64,000 nt of DNA from assembly GCF_028453695.1 (NCBI RefSeq), contig NC_135777.1, positions 6,127,714-6,191,713 on the forward strand, read 5' to 3'. The position numbers and the translations under genes are program-made. Origin of the DNA: Augochlora pura (Eukaryota; Arthropoda; Insecta; Hymenoptera; Halictidae). The notes below the pieces were generated by a model. That model was given only the letters and a program-made list of their open reading frames with translations. It had not been told where the DNA came from and searched no databases. Below, piece after piece: positions 39,479-48,617 of this stretch (within the stretch, counting starts at the first letter, position 1; each line of letters begins with the position of its first letter).

Positions 39479-40119
39479 ATGAACACGGATGTCGTCCAGG
39501 ATAAAACGTCCAAGTACGAGAAACTAGCGAAGCCGAAGAAGAGGATCGACAGGAACGTCAACCACAATGCCTTCAACGTAAGTCTTTTGCCCATCGAGAA
39601 CACTGGAAGTCGAATCGACGGCAATGTATCGCTTGTTTCAGGTGAAACCTGGAGCATTGTCCTATCAGATCACCGACAGTTTGAACAAACTTGCTCATCC
39701 CAAAAAGAGGCAAGAGCCGAACGAGTTCGTCGCTCCGGACACGTCGAATAAAACTGCTCCCGCAGCCACAGGTATTTTCTTTTTTTTTTTAAATATTTCT
39801 TTTTCTAAAATCATATTAGAATATTACATTTTCTAAAATCGATTTTACTGTATTTTTTTTAGTAAAATATGGGTCGCACAGACTGATAAACAGCGACGAG
39901 CAGTCGAAGGACGCGCAGGAAAACAAAAAGAAGAAATTCCTGATAGATACATACGCCAGGATCGTCGCGGCCAGGAACAAACGGACCTCGAAACGGCTGC
40001 AGGAACTGGCCAAGCCAAAGAATTACTCTCCTCGGTTCGCGCCTTGCGACGAATTCGACGATTACATGCAGAACATGAACAAGTGTAACATAAAAGCCGC
40101 TCCGCGTCTGTCGAGATAA
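39479..40119 (+). CDS. THEG/SPMAP2-repeat protein, 161 aa
   Basis: Three exons, 39479–39577, 39642–39771 and 39863–40119, in phase. It contains three spaced THEG-type repeats with a basic LA.PK core: KYEKLAKPKKRID (about 12–24), SLNKLAHPKKRQE (about 44–56) and RLQELAKPKNYSP near residue 130. No signal peptide or membrane segment. THEG proteins are testis-enriched, and the mammalian member is a sperm microtubule-associated protein; the role here is inferred from that. A TATATA at 39393–39398 may be its core promoter. It is divergent from the 93-aa gene and upstream of two further members on the same strand. Confidence 0.72.
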
Positions 40120-40767
40120 ATACGATTAATGTAACCAATACGAAAAGATGAGAATATAAAAGCATATTTAACCCTTTACGGTCGTATTAAATTTATACAT
40201 AGACGTCACGCTGGTCGTTGCTCAAATTACTAGTACATAATACATAAAGATTAAGCAGGAAAAACAAAACTTCTTTTTCAAAGTTCCTTTTTAAGATTTA
40301 AACGTACGGAATAGTACGTTTTAATTTTATGTAAAAATAAAAAAATAAATAAACAGCTTTAATAACTGAGGGTAGACGTGCAACCGCGAAGGGTTATAGT
40401 TTTTAGTCTCCTATCGTTTCTTTCATCGTTCTTTATTTCGCACGAAATGATTTCGCATTGCATCGAATATTCTCATTGAAAATAGACGAACGAGAAGAAA
40501 TAAATGAAGTTCATCGTTCTTCATAGCAGGTTTTGCCATTTGCTAGAAAGCAACCCCTACGGTTAGGGAAGTTGCTAAACAAAATAGAAAAAAATGGAGC
40601 GATACCGTTTAAAATGAATTATCCCGCGAACATCAGCCACGAAATGGCACCATCGACTGGTGTCCACGAAATTGCCACCGTTCACAATCTAGACGTTTGT
40701 CAAACGAATCGAAGCTATCGCTGATGCACCATACCGTTCATTTCAAATCGCAAATTACTCTACAAAC

Positions 40768-41148
40768 ATGCCTGCGAAAGCGAAGAAGCCCGCACCCGCG
40801 GCGAAAGACGCGGGCTCCGCGAGGGGCGGCGCTTCGTCCAAAGCTGCCCCTGCGAAGGACGCGCCTGCTAAGCGAAAGAAACCGTCGATCAAGCGAGGAC
40901 GTGGACAGAAGGCGAAAACCAAGACGAGGTAATGACTTGACGAAAAATCGTATCGACCGACGTTCTGATTTCGTTCTTCGATTGTCGACAGAACCGGCAA
41001 GTACACGTTGAAGCTGAAAGGATGGCTGCAGACACCGGCCGACTGGGCGCGTTTCAACGCCTGGGCGAAAGTCAACGCTTTGCCGAGGAAGTACCCAGAA
41101 CCGGAACCCATAGTCAGCATCAATTTATCTACGGACAATTATGGATAA
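40768..41148 (+). CDS. Lys/Ala-rich THEG-like protein, 105 aa, or 5' part of the next gene
   Basis: Two exons, 40768–40928 and 40992–41148, in phase. The N-terminus is H1-like in composition (MPAKAKKPAPAAKDAG, AKRKKPSIKRGRGQKAK). The second exon encodes GKYTLKLKGWLQTPADWARF and NALPRKYPEPEPI, where ALPRKY resembles a degenerate THEG repeat. It ends at a TAA at 41146–41148. No strong GT donor lies before that stop, so I treat it as a separate small gene. It could instead be the 5' end of the gene whose exons begin at 41426, if a weak donor (for example after 41112) is used. Confidence 0.5.
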
Positions 41149-41425
41149 TTAGAAAAACAGTTTTAACTCGTCGCTAGACAAAATTTCGAACAAATGTTCA
41201 ATCACATTTAAATTCATCTGGATAACAATTTACTCCAATGAAATATCATTCGAATTAATAGATAAAATAATTAATTGCGGATCAAATGAATTATTGGAAT
41301 AAACTGTTCGACTAGAAGAAGTTCGGTCCGAGAATTAGATAAACATTTATTCGAATAATGTCCACTTTTGTCTCCCGAAGCAACCCGAACGAAACCCGGC
41401 AATCTCAAAAGTGTATGCTCTTCAG

Positions 41426-43766
41426 GTACGGCCGTCGAAGCCGTTATCAAAGCTGAGGAAGAGGATGAAGATACTGTCGGTACCAAGAAGAGTGCCGGAT
41501 CCGAGTATCCTGTGTCGACTCGATTGGAGCATCCCGAAGACCGCGTTGACAGTGGTCGCTTCGAGGCGTCTACTGCTTCTGTCTCTGCCGCGAGTGAAGC
41601 TCTGCGATTACGGTCGCGTATTTTACAAGGTCTCTCCCGCCGCGTTGAAGTACGAGCCGTCGCAGAGGCTGCTGGAGCTTAGCAAACCGCACGATTGTAT
41701 CAAAGAGAAACCCAAGCCCAAGGAGAAGAAGGTCTCCGATTGCCTCGCGGAGCCCCGGTGCCCCGATCAGGACAGGTTGAACGAGTTGGCCGAGTGCAAG
41801 AAGATTTTGAAGAATCCCGGCGTGCTGTCGCCCGAGGAATGGGCCAAGATCTTCACGCCCTACGGCGTGAACAGAAGGGCGCTGGTCTACAAGGTTCGTG
41901 TTCGGTGTTATCTGAAAACGTAGGCTATCGTGCTCGGCGGTGTCTTGAAATTGAAAACGGTGACCTCCGAGGAAAATGGTACAATGAATTCAATTATCTC
42001 GGAAGGCAGTCATTCGTATGCACGATCAAGCTGATTTAAAAGTATTACTCACGCGTATTTAGCAGGAAATCGTGCTAAAAACGACCGGTCTCACGGTCTC
42101 GCACGGTGGCACGCCGCGTGAGTCATACGGCGACGCGACTATGTAGGATCCTCTGATCTGTAATCGCGCGGATTTTACGCATTTGTGGCCTGCGACCAGC
42201 AGCTGTAACAGAAAATACAAGGCGTTAGAAGGAATCTGATAACGCTATCGCAGTTGCTTGAACTTATCTAAATTACTTAAAGAGACACAGTTTATTTCCA
42301 TTTCATTCCTGCTTCCTGCGATCATCTCGGCCTTTTTATTTTGCATAAAGACTGCAGAGATTATGCCCCTATAACAAAATTGAGTAGACTAAGCGAACAA
42401 GAATTTAAGGATACTGTTACATTATATTCAATACGCTGTAATTATCGAAATTATTACTCTTAGGAATTGTTATATTATTTTAGGAAATTAATATCTCTTA
42501 CAACTAACTCCGACAATTGTTATTCTTGCCTTCGTAGATCACACCGTGGATGATGTACCTGGCCCTGCCGAAGTACACGTTGATAAGGTGCCGGAAGGAC
42601 AAGACGGCGAAGGACATCAAAAAGAAGATCGTCGAGAAGGGCGAGGAGAGAGGTAAAGAGGCTCTGGCCGAGCAGCAGAAGAAGCAGGGCACGAAACGGA
42701 AGCACGAGGAGACGAAAGGGCAAGGCGATGGGGACGCCGAAGAAGACGCCGAAGAAAAGGATGACGAGGACGACGAGGAAAAGGAGAAGAAAGCGAAGAA
42801 GAGAAAGCTGGAGAAACACGCCTGGAGATACGCCCCCTGTCCTTCCGACAAGGACGCGTTCGCTGTCAAGAAAGGAGCGCTGAAGGGGAAAGGTGTGAAC
42901 CAGAGATAGCTGGAACAATTTCGCCTTCGATTTTCCTTGGCCTTCGATTAACGTTATTTAAATTAATTGCGCGCGTTAAACGGTTCCATGTAACTGTTTT
43001 AATATTTATGAAAATGCATTCCCAAAACTGATAAGTATTACCTTAACATCGTAGTACCACCTGGCACTGACAAATTGGCGGAGCCGCGCATCCACAAAAG
43101 CACAGCTTGCAAGAAGGATCCGTTCAAGGTGAAGAAGGCGGCGTTGTCGGCCTCGGCGTCGGAAAGGGTGGAATCGCTGGCGAAACCAAAGGCTCCTGGT
43201 ACTCCCGTGGAGAAGAAGCCGCCTCGCGAGAAAGACGCCTTCGGGAGGCCGATCTTCGAGATGCCTGTAGGATACGTCGCTTTTGACAACAGCTTGTACA
43301 TATTATTGTACAGGGTGGTCCAAAATAACTGGCAACGAATTAGCGGGGAGTATTTATCCCGCAGTTATTCTGCACCGCTCTGTAAACGTCCCTGAATGAT
43401 TCTAAAAGTTTATCGATTGCTCAGCCATACGGCAAAGTCCTGCCAAAGACGAAGCCCTATAAAATGGGCAAATGTCCGTCGGACGAGGACGAGAAGAAAA
43501 AGAAGAAGAAGATCCGCAAGAAACGACCGATCGATCCGATCGCCTATGAGAGCACCTACGACCCACAAATTGACCCCGAGTTGGCGGAGAAGCAGAGACG
43601 GGAGAGGAAGAGGGCCGGGAAACTGCGGAAACCGAAGGAGAAGGGTGAGGACGAGGAAGATGCGCAGAAAGCGAAGAAGGGACAAGAGAAGAAGAAGGAG
43701 AAAGAAGAGGCGGAAGTGGAGGAGAAAGAACCGGAGGAACAGGAGGAAGAGGAGGAAGAAGAATGA
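41426..43766 (+). CDS. THEG-repeat protein with Lys/Glu-rich tail, 5' end unresolved
   Basis: Four exons in phase: 41426–41893, 42538–42892, 43055–43266 and 43425–43766, giving 458 aa. The first exon has no ATG in a suitable place and starts at a good acceptor (GCTCTTCAG), so one or more 5' exons are missing. THEG-type repeats are dense: ILSVPRRVPD, LLLSLPRVK, RLLELSKPHD, DCLAEPRCPD, MMYLALPKYT, KLAEPRIHK and VESLAKPKAPG. Between repeats there are long charged segments (EEDAEEKDDEDDEEKEKK). The protein ends in a Lys-rich then Glu-rich tail. By family it is likely a sperm or ciliary microtubule protein, which is inferred. Several long open frames on the opposite strand here are shadows of the purine-rich coding strand. 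Confidence 0.65.
43311..43333. repeat. CAGGGTGGTCC repeat-end-like word
   Basis: Lies in the intron between the exons at 43055–43266 and 43425–43766. It resembles CAGGGTGTCCC at 2536 and the ends of common dispersed insect elements. No element body was recognised. Confidence 0.2.
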
Positions 43767-44399
43767 GACGAATATTCCGCGATTTATTTCAATGATTACG
43801 GTGAACCCGGGGTCATAACTTAGGGGTGCCGCGGCGACTCGGAGAAATTGCCGTGTCAACGGTTACATTTCAGTCCTTGTCTCTTATGTAATTAGATTAC
43901 ATATCGTATCCGAGCTGTCAGCAACGCGATTAGTATTCCGGTAGAAATCACGCTCGCAGTCGCGATCTCTTGACATTCTTGCCAAGACGGTACAAAAGCA
44001 GACGTTTTATCGCAGACATGCTCGTTATAAATATCGGTGTAAATGGAACGAGGAAAAACCAGGCATTGCGATTGGAAATAAACTATATCCTAGTTTTCCT
44101 CATACGACACGTAATCCGTATGTTGACGGAAACCGGGGAAATACTGATCGCCAGCGACCGAACAGCGAGCAACGTTTGCGCTTCGCTCGAGGACGATAAG
44201 ACCTGTTTTTGCGTCGATACGAAAAGAGTAGCTAACTCGATAAGGCTTAACAAAACAAAAAGAGGACTGGTTTTCTCGATAACGTTCCGAATAAATTAGC
44301 GAAGAATCAACCGGTATTGTTGGAGTGTGTCGGGCGATTGGTAGGCGTACGAGGTCGAAGCTTCGCATCAGGATAAAAGAGCAGCGACAGGTGGCAGAG
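43767..44399. other. Gap between THEG-like gene and first esterase
   Basis: About 630 bases with no coding exon recognised. It should hold the 3' UTR of the THEG-like gene and the promoter and 5' UTR of the first carboxylesterase. No clear TATA box was assigned. Confidence 0.4.
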
Positions 44400-47300
44400 A
44401 TGACACAGCGCCGGGCAACGATGCTGTTAGCGATCGCCGTTTGTATCATCGGAATCGGTGGCATCGGATGCGATGGCTCGCAGCCGGAAACGCAGGCGCC
44501 GACCGGAAGGATTCGCGGCTCTTTTCTGGAGTCGAGGCTCGGCCGAAAGATTTATTCCTTCCGCGGCGTGAGATACGCCGAGCCGCCCACGGGACCGAGG
44601 CGTTTTCAGGTAAGTTATCGCTTCATTTCCTCGACAAGTTTATTTCGACTTTGGAGTCCACCCGACGCGTGACGACACGGCTTCGTCGGGTGGAGAGCGC
44701 GAGAATTCGAAGGCGCGGTTTTATCTTCGCGCCGGCAACGCCCGCCTAAAAGTTATTACTCCGCGACCTTCGGCCGTGGGACCGAACAAGATTCCTCGCG
44801 CATTTCCTTTTTACAAGGATATTTATGAGACACTGGTGAGAATGGGTGCCGCAATTTTCTCGTCACGCAGGTTGCCACTCCAGCCGCCGACTGGAACGAT
44901 GTTTTCGACGCCACCGAGGAAGGTCCCAGCTGCCCGAACCTGGGCAGCGCAGAGACGATATCCGAGGACTGTCTCCGGTTGAACGTTTACACCACCAAGG
45001 TAGATGATCGAACTGACTTCGTAGGGTTGGGATCAAGGGTACCGCGTGTATACTCGAACCTGAAAGGAATTGGTTCGAACCATTAATAAGTACTCTGTCA
45101 AAACATGATGGTAGTTTAAAATGCATGTGGTCAAACCTGTATGGGGTCGCCGAGAACATCTTATAAATATTTCGTCAGAAAAATATTGCGAAACTTGATT
45201 ATCGAAATTGGTTCAAGTTCGCGAGTACCATCGAACTTGATCCCACCCCCGATCCTTGCGGTCAACATTTCTAATCAGATGTCTCTCAGCTACCCTCGAG
45301 TACGGAGAAGGTCAAAAGACCGGTCATGGTCTTCTTCCATCCTGGAGGATTCTACAGTTTCTCCGGGCAGAGCAAATTCTTCGGCCCCGAATACATCATG
45401 GACGACGACATCGTGCTGGTCACTGTGAACTATCGTCTGGCATCTTTAGGTAATTGGACCGCGACGAATCAATGTTGCCTGTGGTCCTTTAACACCTGGA
45501 CGTTTTACAGGTTTCATAAGCACCGGCGACGCCGCGGCACCGGGTAACTTAGGCTTGAAGGACCAAGTGCTGGCGTTGAGATGGGTACAGAGAAACATTG
45601 CCACCTTCGGCGGAGACCCTAACTGCGTGACTATTAGCGGCTACAGCGTCGGCGGTCTCAGCGTGTGGCTACACCTGGTCTCCCCGATGTCCAAGGACCT
45701 CTTCCATAGAGTCATCGTGATGAGCGGATCGCTGCTGACCACCGAACCTTATCCAACCGAGCAGAAGCGACTCGCTTACAAACAGGCGACCCTTCTGGAC
45801 TGCCCCACTGGCGACAACCAGGCGATGATCGATTGCCTTCGGACCAAGCCCGTGGAAAACTTCACGAACACCATCTCTGATTTATTTGTTCGTATCGCGA
45901 CAACCGGAGATGCGACTGAGAATGGACAATGTCGAGTCATGAATAACTGCGGTCACAATAATATAATAAAATATGATCTGACAGGATAATAAATGTCTGA
46001 CAGGAAAACGGAAGTTAATTTTGACTCGATGCAGGCTTGAGTCGATCTCTGACTGACAAGCGACAAGCCAAGGACATCTTGTTAATATATATAGTTGCTA
46101 TTTTGATTCAGGATTGGCACGGTGATCCTATAGTGGTATGGTACCCGGTCGTGGAGCCTTGTGTTCCGGGCGTGGAACGATTTCTGCCGGATCAACCGGT
46201 CAATCTCATCAGGCGAGGACAATTCCACCAAGTCCCGACCATATTCGGGGTTACCAAGGATGAGTTCGGCGGCGTGGTCGTCTGTAAGCACAAGTTTCAT
46301 TTTAATTTATTTCTATGTATGCGGGTAAACTCCTATTTTTGACGATACAGAACCCGGTGCTAATATTAAAACTGTAGGCCTAATTTATCGCTACGTTTGT
46401 TAACAGTTTGAAGTGTCCTATAGAAAGGGTCAATCGTGCTAAATCTAGATAAGTAGAACTGACCTCAATATTAATATTAACTTTTTGTTCTCTATTATAA
46501 AAATAGGTTTTACCCTAACGAAATAAATTCATAAATAAATCGTGAAGCATCGGTCGAACACTATCTCTACACTTCCGATGTTCCCAGCGTTCGAGAACGA
46601 GACCAAAGAAGGAAACAATTACTACGGCGAGATGAACGACAACTTCGATCGCATCGCTCCGATCAGCTTCATGTACCAGCGCGGAACGAGCAGGTCGAAG
46701 TTGATCAGCGACCAGTTGCGCAGCTTCTACTTCCGAGGGAAGCCGATCAACTCGGAAAGCAGGAACGGTCTCGCCCAGGTAGCCGGACTCGTTTTCATCA
46801 TGAATACGGTGCAACAAAATATACATGATCGTCGCGGTTGATTTACAGCTATACGCGGACAGCGTGATCATTTTCCCGATGCATCGGGGAGCGAAACTGG
46901 TCGCGGAGAACTCGAGAGAACCGGTGTACTTCTACGAGTTTACTTTCCAGGGACGCTACAGTTTCGTCAGATGGAATGCTTCCACCACGTACGGTACGTC
47001 CATGTTGGAACTACATTCGGTCAATTCGCGGTCCAAATTTCGATTCATATCCACCGCATAACAATTGCCTGATAGTTATGCAGGCGTCCGTGATCGCGTC
47101 TTATCCGTCATTCGATAGCCTCGGTTCTTTTTTTCCTGTTGTGCGATCGTTTTGCTCGCTCCTTCACAGCGAGCAACAAAGTGATTGGGTCGTTAAAAAG
47201 TATGCGGCGTCACCGACATGTTTTGCCGCACCATGCGAATCGTAATAGAGCGATTGATATCTTGAGAATTCTGAAATGTCAAGAACGAACAAATTACAGC

Positions 47301-47724
47301 AGGAAATATGTACATAGTTTTCAACAATTTAATCGCTTCTCGTTACTGTCATTGTTACGCTGTTAGGTGTCGTCGAATTAAATTGGACTTTCGTCGGATT
47401 ACAGGCGTGGTGCACCACGACGATCTCCAGTATCTGTACTTCATGAAGGCGATCTTCCCGTTCTTCGACAGCAACGCGCCCGAAATCCCGATGGTGAAGT
47501 TGTACACGTCCATGTGGACGAACTTCATGCGAACCGGAAAACCGATTCCGAATGACGGCCCGTACAAGAATATCGCGTGGGACAGGTTCTCGCCGCAGAA
47601 GGACAACTATCTGGAAATCAATTTGAACCCGACGATGAGAACCGGCTTGCATCCAGCCAGGATGCGCGAATGGGACACGCTGTTCCCGCTGCCCCCCTTG
47701 TCGCATCCCACAAACACTTGTTAA
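44400..47724 (+). CDS. Secreted carboxylesterase 1 (type B esterase family)
   Basis: Eight exons: 44400–44609, 44871–44999, 45290–45449, 45511–45887, 46112–46283, 46588–46778, 46849–46993 and 47405–47724, in phase, giving 567 aa. The signal peptide is MTQRRATMLLAIAVCIIGIG. The alpha/beta-hydrolase features of the family are: GRIRGS and the YAEPP block near residue 60; EDCLRLNVYTT; an oxyanion-region HPGGFYSFSG; nucleophile elbow GYSVGG with Ser212 (most relatives have GESAGG); acid Glu343 in TKDEFGG; and His465 in VVHHDDLQYL. The triad is intact, so it is probably an active esterase. The start codon at 44400 gives the signal peptide directly. AATAAA sites at 47741 and 47796 follow the stop. 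The substrate is unknown; candidates are lipid esters, pheromone or hormone esters, or dietary esters. Confidence 0.9.
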
Positions 47725-48617
47725 ACGCAATCAATCAATTAATAAAAAAACTGTAGCAAACGTCGCCGCACAAATGTATCTTAAACATATCAGCAAATAA
47801 AAGGTTTACGCTCCTTATCGTTTGTATGCTTGGAACAAATCCAGCCTGAAATGTTTGCGGAACGAGCGCGAAATTTTTCCTCTCGTCAACCAGATAGTTC
47901 TAGGGTGAAAGAACCGATTACTGTGCCCTTTTGCCAGCCTTCAAGAATTTTAGCTACTGATAACAATTTTACTGATTTAATTGACATTTCTTAACAACTG
48001 AAGGATAAATTTTCCCGCAAAATAAACGCAACATTCTCTTTTAATATATTTCTAACAAATAGATAATCAATTGAATTTAAATTTAATATGTCTTATACGA
48101 TAAATGTAGAGTTAATTAAAAATAAACCAAAGGCACGGTAATTGGCTACATCCACTGCTAATCTCGAGATCCAGTTCAATTTTGAACATCGTTCTGCAAG
48201 GTAGCGCTGACAATCCGAATTTACACGTTTCCTCGCGATTCTCTGCGCTGCTGTTATGAGTAACGAGACAGACACGGCGATAAATTGTCGTTTATCAAAG
48301 CACGAGACAATTGGCAAGATCCTCCCGGCCGTGGATGGTAGGTTCGCGAAAAAAAAGCTCGAGATACGTGTTTGCTTGCACGGGGCGATCTTACGTGATC
48401 GTTCACGAAGAGCACCATTGTTCCAGGCGAGTGTAATTGGGTTTCCCCACTCGCTTTCCTCGTCGCCAAGTGTATGTATAAATCGCTCGGACCAGCTCTG
48501 TGACCGTTCAGTGCTCGCGCGAGCACCAGACGAGTTCGATACCTGAAGCAACCCACTCGCTGGGCAAACATTTCCGCGAGAGCTTCTCTCTCTACAGGCG
48601 TGACGCATCGTGACAAA
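47725..48617. other. Gap between the two esterase genes
   Basis: About 890 bases with no coding exon recognised. It holds the 3' UTR of the first esterase and the core promoter of the second, listed separately. The open frames on the minus strand at 48093–48658 overlap the promoter and match nothing I know. Confidence 0.45.
48477..48512 (+). promoter_or_regulatory. Core promoter of carboxylesterase 2
   Basis: A TATAAA at 48477–48482 is followed by TCAGT at 48508–48512. That is the classic arthropod initiator; its A at 48510 lies 33 bases from the first T of the TATA box, the normal spacing. The implied 5' UTR is 108 bases, to the ATG at 48618. Confidence 0.65.

Noticed and set aside
40755..41138. 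127-residue minus-strand frame
   Set aside because: It overlaps two phase-consistent plus-strand exons of the Lys/Ala-rich protein and has no recognisable features.
42504..42918. Ser/Phe/Leu-rich minus-strand frames
   Set aside because: These are antisense shadows of the purine-rich Lys/Glu coding exon of the THEG-like gene. The same applies to 43410–43859.
45055..45085. T-loop-like GGTTCGAACC
   Set aside because: It is a short palindrome with no surrounding cloverleaf, inside an intron of esterase 1.
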